A stretch of DNA of 64,000 bases from NCBI GenBank assembly GCA_013397455.1, contig VYZB01000195.1:8341-72340 (forward strand), given 5' to 3'. Shown here one piece after another: positions 24,401-35,924 of this stretch. The translations under genes were made by a program, and so were the position numbers. The notes below the pieces were generated by a model. It was not told the DNA's origin. It was given only the letters and a program-made list of their open reading frames with translations, and did not search any database. This DNA comes from Crotophaga sulcirostris (Eukaryota > Chordata > Aves > Cuculiformes > Crotophagidae). Within the stretch, counting starts at the first letter, position 1; each line of letters opens with the position of its first letter.

Positions 24401-25335
24401 CTGCTGTCCCAGTTTATGGCTTTTTTTTTCCACTGCAAAAGATCTTGGATTGAGGGATTGTCCTGATGATCTGTTCAGTGTTCCAAAGGGGCTGATTAAT
24501 CTGAAAAACCCAACAAGACAGCTGAAACTGCTGCCAAAAACTGTCATCCGTTCTGCTTTCTCAACTGCCAGCTTTCTGTGCTTTTGCTGCAGAGACAGGT
24601 CCACTCTTAAAGATGCAGCCTGACATTTCCTAATACAGCAGCAACACGGGGAATGATGGAGGAGTGATTTAGGGGTCTATGAGTTTTCCCTTTATTCTGT
24701 CCCTTCTGCGTAGTGGTGTTTATCTCCTGAGGTAGCACAAAGCTCAGTATTGTTGTAAATTCTTGTCTGTTGAATGCAATTAATCTAGTGGCAGAGAGAA
24801 TAGGAATCTTCTGGAGGGGAAGTTGGCCCTCAAAGGTCAACGTGATGGATTTTGTATGGCTTGTTGTCTGCACATCTCTGTGTCACTGGTTCGTGGCAGC
24901 AAGGACGGTGAATTATTCCTGAACCGGATTTCCTATACACTCACATAACGAAACTGATAATAATGCTTTATTCCTGCTGTGCATGCGACCATGAATGCTG
25001 ATGTTAAGCAAGAAGAGAGGAGACTCCTTGGTCTTTGAAAGGGAGGGATTTTGAAGCTCTGGAAAGAGGAGAGTGGCCTAGCTACCCCTCACCTGACCCC
25101 CATCCTGTGTTTATGCAAGGCAGGGTGAGGCTCTGTCCCCCTCTTGTGGATAGTGCACACTGGCATTGAAGGCAGCAGAGCAGATGGCAGGAGGCCTCCA
25201 GTCCCACAGTGGAGCTGATGCCTCGGTACCAAGGTCCTGAGCTTGGGGCTTTTCAGATGCCAGACCTGGGTGCCGTGCTGTGACTCCCTAAGGATACTCT
25301 GCAGCTGTGGATGCGTAAGTCAAAGGGAAAAAAAA
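18420..25335. other. Intron or upstream DNA of the minus-strand gene; no certain exon
   Basis: By position this is either intronic for the gene ending at 17585 or upstream of it. Several minus-strand open frames look better than random: 20942-21163 (leucine-rich), and the adjacent 24607-24873 and 24329-24604. None has a usable donor site or a recognisable family, so they are not called. AT-rich DNA with many TTAATTA-type motifs lies at about 22.0-22.17 kb. A T9A7 run is at 20536-20551. Confidence 0.5.
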
Positions 25336-25339
25336 AATA

Positions 25340-25560
25340 TTTTTAAAGAAAACTGGATAACTGCAATCAAAAGCTTGAGGGAGTGTTTAATGGGGCCATT
25401 AATAAATAACTCAGGCAGCCAATGGGACATAGCCTTTGGTCTCATGCCTCGCAATACTCCAGAGGCACACTGTAATGAACCCATAAAACGTGCCCCATCA
25501 AGCCTTAGCACTTTAGCACAAAACACTCCTGAATTTAATGTATGGTTGATGGCAAAGTGG
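25340..25560. promoter_or_regulatory. Candidate conserved noncoding element
   Basis: The block has evenly mixed composition with many AT-core motifs, including the near-palindrome TTAATGG-GG-CCATTAA at 25387-25402, which places two ATTA/TAAT homeodomain cores in opposed orientation. Further ATTTAATG and ATTAATAAATAA elements follow. Open frames exist on both strands (plus 25243-25572, minus 25320-25526) without splice sites. High motif density suggests an enhancer, but conservation cannot be judged from one genome. Confidence 0.3.
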
Positions 25561-27238
25561 TGTCTCTTGTAAACATCTAGGACAGCCTGTGCTGAAAAAA
25601 CCTTCTTAGGGGATGGATTTATTTTTTTAAACAGGGAAGCCTTCTACTGCTTTCAGAATTTTAAAGAATCCCAAGGTGTTCTTGGTGAAAGAAAGAAACA
25701 ACCTTCTGAACTTTAACTTGTTGGGAAACCTCTGTGTTAACCTCCAACACGTACGCGAATAGTAAAAGGTGTAAATGTCTCCAAGAATGTTTTGCTGTGT
25801 TAGCAGTATGTTTTGATCCTGGGTACAGCTACAGAAAGCAGTGCATTGTAACAGCAATCATCACTGTTCTAGATCGTCAGATAGTATAGTGCAGGGTGCT
25901 ACAGAAGCCCCTAACTAAACATTAAATTTGATTAAATACACTCCCAGCAAACTAGCTTGGTTGTGCCAATTAACTTGAAAACGCAGCAGTATTTTATTGC
26001 TTTAGGAATGAATGGTACTTATTGGCTTCCAATATAACAGTTTGACTTCCTCATCCAGTCAGAAAATTGAGTGTCTGTCAGACCATCAACCCATAAATGT
26101 CTTCATTAGATCTGATAAGCAGACCATGGCAAGCCAGAAAGTTGGAAGTTACCACCCTTCTGCCTGGGGGGCTGGACTCACTTAACAGGCTTAAACCGAG
26201 GTAGCTATGTAAAACAGAGAGAAACGCTCTGGGTGAGCGATATGGAAGAGCTACTCGGAGACGTGCCCAGGTGCAGCACTGAAATAACCTCTCTTAAGGC
26301 CATAAGGGACTCTTTCTCCAACCCTGTTACCACACAAACAAAACCTTGGCAAGTGATGGGTTCAGGAAGCTGTCCCCAGACCAATTGTTGGGTGTGATCC
26401 CAAAGCAGTTTGGCTTGAGCTTGCTGACAGCTGAGATCCATCTGGAAAGCACAGGTTGTCATTGATTTGAAGGAATTCTGTGACCCAGAGACTGGGTTTT
26501 GTACCAGACTGAGTGGTGTTTGCTGGAGGCTCTCTTGCTGAGCCCCCACTATTGCCTTGTCTCCAAGTATTCAGCTCCTGCTTTTGTGCTCCTGAACAAA
26601 GACGCTGCATGACAAGGCAGGAGCATCACCAACAAAACTTTCCTTCTCCTGGCTAAGTTTTGAGACTGTATCAGAGTAGCCCTCACCTTGAGTCCTTCCA
26701 CCTGGCCTCAGGACAAAACATAGTCTGAAGCTTTGGCAGCAGAGATGTTGACAATATTACAGTAGAAGATGGAAGTCCTTAATCACGCAAGGATGTGTGG
26801 ATGTTTTATTATTTCCACTAAAAGCACTAACAAAAATGGAGAAGACAGACGGAGATCAGCTTTAAAATGCAGTGTTACTGAGTCTTCCTTCAAAGTGAGA
26901 GTCTATTTTTCATCTTCCACAAACTCCTACTTTACTGTATGCTCTAATAAACCTTTCTCTTTAAATAAAGCTGCTGCTGTTGCACAACCTTTGGTCTTGC
27001 AAAATGCAAAGCTGTCTGTTACAACCTCAATTATAGGTTAGAGGAGACAAAAACTTTTGATGGACTCCAACAGCAGGATTTATCCTTCACTCTATCTCTG
27101 AGTGAAAAGATCCAACCTTTATGACACAGACCAGGTCAAGAACGAAGGGTTTTGTCTATCAAAGTAAACTGAAGAGTGGGAAAACCCTAAAAGACAGATT
27201 TTTAGTTCATACCTAACTTCTAAATGAAGTAAGAGCTG

Positions 27239-27269
27239 ATATATATATATATCTATCTATATCTATCTA
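27239..27269. repeat. Compound microsatellite (AT)7 + (CTAT)n
   Basis: Seven AT units at 27239-27252 run into imperfect CTAT units to about 27269. Such tracts are commonly length-variable within a species. Confidence 0.9.
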
Positions 27270-28226
27270 AATGTCTCTGTGTGTATAGTGGTATATGGGA
27301 TATTTTTTTCCCCCAAAAAGTTTGCAAATATTATTAACTACTGCTCTGCATTTTGAGAATTCATACTCTTGTGAAGGAAAACTGCCAAGCAGTGACAGCC
27401 ACTAGAATTGCTACATATGTGTTGCTATTGAGACAAAATAATTTAGTTTCTGTTGAGTTCATTTGCAAACTCAATCTAAGCAAAATAAACTTGGTGCTAT
27501 ATGAGGTAACATCAGTAGCCTGTCAGCTTATTTGATTTTTACTGGGAGATTGATATTTTGTAGATTTTCATCTTTGTAAAGATGTAATCACATAATAATA
27601 AAATTTTAATTCAAAAGAATTAATATATATTGTAGTTGCAGGAAAAAAATAAAACTAAATATATAGAAAATATTCTATAAGAAATGCCAAAATGTAGCTT
27701 AAAAAAATATCCTCTTTGTTTTCATTTCTCTATGGGTAATTCACAAGATTCTCTGAATGCACAGCCAAGATTTATTTTTGATGCTTGGGTTTGTCATTGA
27801 AGAAGCAGTCACCCTGCCAGTTAAACCAGAGGTGTTTGTTTAACAGCTGATTTCTATTTTTTTTCCTTATCTTGTTGCAAATCCTTTGGGAATAGGAAGC
27901 CCAGGTGCCCATATTGGCTGTACTTTATGTGAGTACTTGGTTCCAAGGCCTTTTGCTCACAGGGAGCTTGTTGGCTAAGCTCTGTCTCACCTGGGAAACC
28001 TAGGATAGTATGTTCCTAGCCAGAGTAACACAGCCGTGGTTGGGATTCTTCTCCTGCTCAAAGTCAGGTGAAAACCCAAGCCGAGATCACCAGTGGAGTT
28101 TCCCTTCTGCCATCCTGTCCAGCAGACTCGTACGTGTTTGATTTATCTCTGCCCAAGTCTGTTAGAGCAGAGGGAGGTTATTGCTCATGGGCAAAGTATC
28201 TGCAACAAACCTGAATGTGCTCAGTT

Positions 28227-28265
28227 TAAAAAAAAAACAAAAACAAAAAACAACAAAACAAAAAA
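28227..28265. repeat. A-rich low-complexity tract
   Basis: Nearly pure A with scattered single C over 39 bases, of the form A9 C A5 C A6. It resembles a decayed poly-A tail, but no element body is recognised upstream on the plus strand. Confidence 0.85.
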
Positions 28266-30424
28266 TTGAAAAACTAGGTGAAAGCAGTAAATATGGTAAC
28301 TATGCCAGTCTCTCCTAGTCTGCTTTTCTGTTACATTCTTGTTATACAATAGTAAGAGCTATTGCAGTGAGCACTGTTGAAAGATGGGGGATTTAAGAGA
28401 GCTGTGATGGTTGTGTTGGATTGCTGCCTATATTTGGGCTGTATTTATTATTCTACTTCTATTAAGGTGCTTAAGTTATTCAGAGTTGGGTTTAGACAAG
28501 AAATAAATATCTGAGCAGCTGTGACTACATGTCTGTTAGTGATTAGTCATCACTACAACTCTTTAAGAGTTAGATTTACTGGCAAATCATTAAAATTCCC
28601 CTAAATGGAGGACCATTTTCTCCCTCTTCTAAAACTGAAGGAAGGATGCTCACGGTTAAGTTAGAAAAAAAAATACCAGCTTTTTCTTGTCCAAAAAGAG
28701 TTTCAGTTGAAAGCAAAAAAAAGAACCTTAACACTGTTCCTGCTCACCCTTGTTGAAGGAGGGAAGAGGATTATTTTTCTGCTCAAATAAATCCTGCAGA
28801 AATTTTTTGCTTTAATTCAGGACAGCATTGCTCACTGGGTGGAGAAGAGGGAAGAAAACACTGCAGTGAACAGTGGTTCTTGAAATTCATCCCTGCTCAG
28901 CAAGTAAAATGTTCCCCCCAAACAGTTTGGAGAGGAAAGGCCCATCCAGCAAGGAAGATGCTAATTGGGAGTATGAGAAAAAAGGGATTTGGTTCTCTGC
29001 TCTGCCCCACACATGCTGGGTAACCTGGAGCATTTTGCTTGCAGGTGGGGCTATTTGTGTCATGTCCCTTAGGTGTGTAGGTGAAGTGCTGAAATTATTC
29101 TATGTTCTCAGGGAACACCAGCTGTTGCTCTGATGTCACTGAAGTTAGGGGCCTGGAGATTCTGACGGGAGTGACTCTTCCCCTTGCCCTTTCTCCTCCT
29201 TAGCCTCACTTATGCCCATGTAGGGCTGTTTAAGTACATCACACAATACAACACGAACAGGGATGATTCAAGTCCTTAAAACTGATATGGGCCACATATA
29301 GATGTTTTTGTGACTGGTATTTAGTGTCCGATTAGAAGAATGCTGATTTGAGAGAATCTGTCCTCATTAGAAATACAGGTCCTGTGTTTTTTAGTGAGGA
29401 GTAGTAATTGGGGCTGCAGTGAGCAGGTGTTGGGAGTAGTAAATTCTCAGGTCATGGGAAACAAAACTTTGGCTGAATTTTGTTGTTTACCATTAGTAAT
29501 GAACCAGCTAGATGAAAACTCTGATTACCTTTTGCACGGTTCTGGATATCATGAAAATCATCTGGATATTATTTTTCAGTGTTCAGAGCCCTGCTGCCAG
29601 GTGGGCTGAAGGGGTCCTAAGTTTTGTGCCCTTGACTAGTACAACCTAATCTCATCCTGAAATGGGAAACCTCTGTCATCTCTTCAGGTGCAGAAAGGTC
29701 CTGTGGAGAAGCTTGCATAACACTTGTTGATGCCTTTGTAACTTTTAGATGGGGTGGTGGTACCAAATAATTTAGACTATTCAATGTTAGGAATAATTTT
29801 GACATCTTAGTTTTATTTCCAACATAGTCTCATCACCCATCAGAACGTGCTAAATGGATGTAGTGTGAAAGGCTTGTAAAGCCCCACATTTTTTTTTTTC
29901 AGTCAGATCAGTGCAAATGATAAATCACGTATTGATAGATAAATCTGTGATACCTTGTTTGTTTATTAGGGAGACGTGTTTGTAAGACATACATTTCTTG
30001 GTCCAGTTAACCTACTGTTTCTGATGACACTGTGAAGGTTAGGAAACAATTTCTGGCCAAAAATTCCATAACCCAGAAGTATGTTTCTGACTGCCTCATT
30101 TGAGGTCTTGATTTCTCGTTTGGGAATTATTGTGTAGTCACGGCTCTGAGGGAAGCCTGGGGAACTGTCCAATGAATATACTATATGCCATAAAAATACT
30201 GAATGCTCTTTTAAGTCAATTAGGTTTTGGGCATTTCCAGCAGAGCATCCAGAAGTAGCTAATCCTTGATAATTTTACTTTGTTTTCCAGCTATTCCAAA
30301 AAAAACCTCCAACCCATGACCAGCAAAAAGACCTCAAACCAAATCCCCCAAATTTCCCCCAAAGCAGCTCATCTTATCAAGACGTTGTAAATATAGATAT
30401 GTTGAAGTCTGTTTGCCAATGTTG

Positions 30425-30440
30425 TTTTTTTTTTTTTTTG
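30425..30440. repeat. T16 homopolymer
   Basis: Sixteen consecutive T. On the minus strand it would be a poly-A run, but no AATAAA-type signal or recognisable retroposed body precedes it there. Confidence 0.9.
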
Positions 30441-32285
30441 ATGACAGGTGGTAAATAAGGCTTGGGGCATCACAGGTATGGAGAGGATTCCTGTGACACA
30501 AGCACCATCTGCCCCATACACTGGGCAATGTGGTCCCATGGGGACAAAATAACAGTATTTAAGTGGTAGTGGGCTGAATTTCTTCAGTTCAGTTTCTTAA
30601 AATTAAAAAAAATATCCTAATTCAAACATCTTTAAGCAACTGTAGAATATGTTTTTTTTTCCTTTTTTTTGGTAAATAGCTAAATATTTGCACTGTGGTA
30701 GTACTGAGGAAGCACAATCTGCGTTCCAAACGCAAAGCAAGGTGTAGTTCTTGCCCTGACTTGTAGGTGTTTTTCTTATGAAATCTTTTGCTAATGATAA
30801 GACTTCTACATTCACTTCTTTATTTTTGTTCTTCTGATCCCTCTTAATAGAATAACTAATTAAAAAAAAAAGTATATGTGACCATTTGCAACAGTGTTTC
30901 AGTGGCTCAGGGAAAGGCATCCTCCAGTTCTGCCTGTAACCTGCGAGCGGTACCAGGCAGAGATGCAGGTGAACTAACTGGACCCAGCAGCAGTCCAGGC
31001 TGGCTTTTCTGCAGGGAAAAATGTGGACTGTATTTGAACTGTTTATACTCGCCTGAGCTGGTATGTCAGTATGTAGTACTGTGCAAATATGTCTCAAGTG
31101 ATTGACTTCTCCAAAGGCAGCAAATGCTACTCAGGTTTGAAATATCATCTGCTAAAAACTCTGCAATTCTTTAGGAATTGCTCCATCAGTCAAAACACAC
31201 TCCTCCAACCCACATAATGTGGTGTCTCAGGTTTGTTTTTCTTTGCTGCCTGACTGGAACCTAGATGGGTGCCGTTGTGAATGGGGTGTGGAGAAATGCT
31301 GCAACCCCAGGATATCACTCGATCGCTTGCACTTTAGCAGATGCTGGCAAGGCAGTACCACGTGCAGCTTGCCCTGTGTCTTGATGAGTTCTTCCAAACA
31401 AAGCCATATAGTACCTTAAACTTGTGCAATCCTCCTAAACTGCATGAAGACACCCTTGGTGTTTGCATCGCATTTACTGTGCAGCTATAGAACAGATACG
31501 GCTCAGCTCATGCTGTCATACAGAGGAGTCACCTTTGAGTGACAGCCTGCTAGATATGCACTTTGATTCCAGTGGAGAAAACTCATTACATATCTCCGTT
31601 GTCGACTGCCTCTCCAAGGCTCTGTTCTTCCTCTTGTACTTGAACTGAATTTCATAGTCAAAAACAAGAGCCAATTGAAGTCAGTAGTGATGTCAGGAGG
31701 TGGCTCTGCTAAAAGCACATGAATCCAACCTTGTAGGATCATAAAGAATATTTTGTTGCAAGCCAGAGGAATGCCAATATGCTTTAATTCTTATCTCTGC
31801 AATGGTCCTCTGGTTAACATAAGCATTCAAATTTATTCCATTAAAAATTAACTGGAAAAAAGGGAACCTTCCCATAACAAAACAGTTGGTTTTGTGGAAG
31901 GATGTAAGTCTTCCTGCTCCAGGGCAGAAGTAAAACCTTCCTGAACTGATGAATAAGAGTGGGGGGTTTTTTAGTCTTTTTTTTTTTTTTGTCTTTCTGT
32001 TGTGGAGAAGTGATTCTGTAGCTAAATACTGCAAGGCGTCTCTCCGAGCGTAACCAGACTTGGTCTGTGCGGGTGTTGGGATGCAGGGCTGTTGCAATCG
32101 TCAGCTGAACTGGTCTGCCAGTTCCTGTATAGTCTAAACTTTGGAAAGAATTTGCTGAACACTGCAAAGGGAGAATTTCAAGTCCGATTTTTGATTTTTT
32201 AAAATTTTTTATCCCCTGCCCCGGTCTTACATAATAAATGAAGAGTTTGGTAGTGCAGGAGCAGGTTTTGCCCTACATCTATTAC

Positions 32286-32315
32286 TTTTTTTTTTTTTTT
32301 TAAAAAAAAAAAAAA
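32286..32315. repeat. T16A14 self-complementary run
   Basis: Sixteen T followed at once by fourteen A form a 28-base perfect palindrome with no loop. It could extrude as a cruciform and is prone to replication slippage and sequencing error. Shorter versions of the same pattern occur at 20536-20551 and 61850-61870. Confidence 0.9.
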
Positions 32316-35300
32316 GAAACAACAAACCAAACCCTGAATTTAAGAGAACCTCTTCTAAGTCTAGCAAGCAAAAATGTTTTTGTGGCAGTCTCTGCAAAGC
32401 AAATAAACTTTCACAAGACTGCATGACTTTAGGCTATGCAGAAGGTATATGTACAACCCTGAGAAAGGAGTTTATGAATGTTGTGAGCAGATGAAAAGCC
32501 TGGTAGACACTGGGCATCATGTAGGATTGTGGCAAAGCAATGGCAGGGTGGTTGGGTTTGACAACTAACAACATTGTAAAGCTTTGACAGAATAAGAACT
32601 TACAAGTGGTGTCAATCATTCTCTGCATGCCACTTCCAATTTGTCTTGCTGTGAGAGGACATCCATCCCCATTGGCATCTGAAATACAGCTGTCAATGTC
32701 ACTGCGCCAAGGACAGAGAGCACTGAAGGAGCAGAGCATGGGGTGGTGCATGCAGTTCCTTTGGTGTTGCCTATGAAAAGTGCAAGGTTGAAATGGGGGA
32801 GAGGTGGTTTGGGGATGTGTCCTATTCTCTGAAGGACGATCTTCAGAAAAGTGGACTTAGGGGAAAGCAGTAGGTGGGACAATGACCATTAGGACATTTG
32901 GAATGGGCTCAAGTTCATATTAGTGTTTCATGGCTGTTGATTGGTGATGCTCCTTCTAGCTTAACTTTAAGAGGATGAATATTTCCTGTTGTCTTAAGAA
33001 GAGGATAAATATTTTTACTGTAAATCAATAAATCAATCCTTCTGCCATGTAGAAACTTTTTGGTTTCTAAAACCAAGTACCTCCATGATACTAGTAAAGC
33101 TTGGCTCCCATGGGGTCCCATGGTTGATGATCTTTGGTGTTGGAGACATTAAAAGGTCTAGTGGATGCTGTCTTGTGACTGAACATTTGTCAGGTGTTCC
33201 TCTCCCTGTTGATTCTTCTGGTACCTTTAAAAGTGTCAATCGCACTTTTTTTTTTATCTCAGCATTAGTTTAACATGGACAGTAAACTTGACTGATGTTG
33301 AGGCAGCGAGGGGAGCTGACACATACACCCATGTATTTACAAACCTGGTTTCTATATGAAATCAGTCTAAAAGCAAGCCAGACACCATTTGGAGATGGGC
33401 TGGCTGATGCACTCTCCTCCTGTCCTGCCCTCATCCACGTGGACGTGGGAAAGAAGAATCTTGAGGAACAATGTTTTCATTATTTCACTGGACAACAATT
33501 TTTAATGTTAAAAGCATAGAGAAGAAATGTGAGTATTAATGAAGCTACCAGAGAAATTCCCATTTCAGTTTGTTTTTAAGGTTCTTGTGCCATTTTCAGT
33601 CACCAGAAGGCTTAATTTTTTAAAAAAACTTTCCACGCATTTTCCTTTTATTATAGTTTTGTTTCTTTCCCCTTTTTCTTAAAAGAAACAAAGCAAGTAG
33701 GATTTTTTTTCCCTTTAAAAATAAACTATTCCAAAATAAGTCTTTGAAAACGTTGAGTTAGGAAGTTGGAGTACCACTCAACACTTTGACTGAAACTGAA
33801 GTATGTATTTGTCAACCAACCAGTCTAACCCGTGTGCTTGAAATGAGATAATTTTGAACACAAAGATGCTGAGAAATATGTGAAGAAAGGAATGAATTTA
33901 CTTGAACAAATTTTTCTCTTCTAAATGTGCTACTTCATTCTGGGAGAGCTCATCCATCAGCTGACCTTTCTGCAGCACAAATGCATTCTTGCTGCAATCT
34001 CTTCCTCAGACAAAAATGGGGATATCTTTGTTTGATTCCTTCCCACCATGAAAAGTTACAGGCTTCTCTTTTCTTTCTGCAAGTCTTCATTAAATGGAAT
34101 TTTAGATCAAAACATCCTTTAAAAAAGGACTGAGGAAATATTTTGAAGCAGAAATTATTTGTAAAAGGTGATGGGATGACCAAAACCCTTGACTTGACAT
34201 ATTTTTAGCTGCTAAACAGAAAATCCAAGGGCGTTTTTGAGCACGTTGGTAGCTTGGAGTACACCTGCACAGGGGCTGGGAGGGAGCTTTATTGGGCTGC
34301 TCAAGCACCCACAGTGCCAACGATGAAGGGAGGAGATCAGAGTTGCCAAACCTGCTTGAGATGCCAGCAAAACGAAAGAGCTAAACTCCCCTGTCTGAGG
34401 CTCTTGTGACTGTGTCCCCTCCAGCTGCAGTGACTCCATGCCTTCATTTGCACAACTGTCTTCAGTGCATGCAAAGTCCTCTCTTGCAAAGCATATGCTA
34501 GCTTCTGTAATGGGAGCTGGGTGTCTGTGCTGTCTGCATGTATATGCTCTTAGCAGTGTTTTGATTAAAATGTTGCAAAAATACCCTTCCTTCCCTACTG
34601 TGTGCCTATGCTATAGTTGTATTTCATCTCTGTTCTAATCTTCTAAGAAGCACCGAATGCCAGTGCAGTCCAGACTAGTTCTCTGTCCTCTTGGTTTTCT
34701 CCACAAATCACTGTTGTGGGTGTTGCATTTATCATATTTGTTCTGGGGGGTGCACAAGTTGTTCTGTGTCTGCTCTGGCTGCGTCTGTTGGAAGTAAGAT
34801 AGTTATACTGTGCCCTGGGGCAGTGTCTGAGTGTGTGTGGTAGTGACAACTGTTAGTGGAAAGAATGACTCTGTGCATGTGCATATGGGGCCAGCATGGC
34901 ACAACGCAGGAGGCTGTGCTTCTGTATGGCTCTCACAAAGGCAGCAAGTGATCAGAGAAATGAGAGAGGAATTTACAGGTCAATCATAAATCAATTCCAC
35001 TTCATTTTGGATTGCTGGGAGAAAGAAGCCTTGACATTCACTGATGCTCTTTCATCTCTTTTGAAATGTTCCATTACAAATTTACTGCCTATCCATGATC
35101 CTGTTCTGGTGAGAGAAATAGATAAGGCCATCTAGGGTTGCCAGCCCATAGAAAACTGTGACTTTATTTGACACGATCTTAATGTACTTGAGGGGATGGG
35201 GGCTGTAACAGTGCTACTCCAAAACGTATGTCTCTAGTGCATCCTCCTAGTTGACTACTTGTCACTTTACCCTCAGTTATGCGAACGGTAGTAGTAAAAA

Positions 35301-35799
35301 CATGTGCAAGCTGTGTCATCTTCGTGTGTGTGTGAGCATGACTGCAAATTCACAGCTGTGAAAACTTGTTATTTTGATTCTTTTGGCTTTGTTTGGAATA
35401 CTTAGTGATGCAACCAGAACCCTATTGTTACGCAGGCAAATCTCCAAAGAACGATCGGCTCGCTTCCTATTTTTATTTGGAGTTTTACAAAGTGTAATGA
35501 AAGAGCACCCAGACAATGCTCTGGGCCATGCAGATGATCTTACTTAAAAAATACACTAATAAACAAATGGCTCCATCAACAACCTCAGATCAAATCAAAT
35601 AAAACTTGCTATATTTATGCTGTTGCTAAGTTAAGAGCCATCTGTAGCTATCTATTAACAGACTATTTACATACACACAGATCCAAAACACTCTGCTAAC
35701 AGGAATTGCCTTTTCTGTCAGACTCTCATATAATTTAGCAACACTTTCTGCCTCCCAGATCCTCATAGTGAAAGGTGAAAAGAGGCTCTGTGGTGAGCT

Positions 35800-35920
35800 A
35801 GGAAAGCTCACCTGATCTAGTAGGAGGTGTCCATGCCCATGGCAGGGGATTTGGAACTGGGTGTTCTTTAAGATCCCTTTCAACCCAGACCATCCTGTGA
35901 GTCATTCTATGATTCTATGG
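35800..35920 (+). mobile_element. CR1 LINE 3' end, 5'-truncated
   Basis: This matches the CR1 3' untranslated region in order: CCTGATCTAGTAGGAGGTG, then CCATGCCCATGGCAGGGG, then TTGGAACTGG, then a TTTAAGATCCCTTTCAACCC block. It ends in two perfect octamers ATTCTATG at 35904-35911 and 35912-35919. CR1 elements end in short tandem octamers rather than poly-A, so orientation and 3' end are certain. Only about 120 bases remain, typical of severe 5' truncation at insertion. There is no coding sequence. It is clearly younger than the copy at 17 kb and is the strongest evidence for an avian genome. Confidence 0.93.
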
Positions 35921-35924
35921 CTAA

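Larger units (their letters stand above)
25565..35795. other. Noncoding DNA with simple repeats
   Basis: I see no supported gene. It contains an AT/CTAT microsatellite at 27.24 kb, an A-rich tract at 28.23 kb, a T16 run at 30.43 kb, a T14 run at 31977-31990 and a T16A14 palindrome at 32.29 kb. Minus-strand frames 26205-26549, 30603-31097 and 31693-32167 are the longer open frames. They read as chance translations with clusters of Cys, Lys or Ser. Confidence 0.55.

Noticed and set aside
25094..25173. Strong CAG/GTGAGG donor with acceptor-like tract on the minus strand
   Set aside because: The open frames between them end in phase 1 or 2 and cannot join the known exon directly; no other support.
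30603..31097. 164-codon minus-strand open frame
   Set aside because: It is rich in Cys, Phe and Lys with poly-T/A ends, resembles no family, has no start or splice context and overlaps a plus frame; treated as chance.
31693..32167. Overlapping minus frames with a Lys-rich run
   Set aside because: The Lys run is just the T14 tract at 31977-31990 read in reverse; no acceptor or donor supports an exon.
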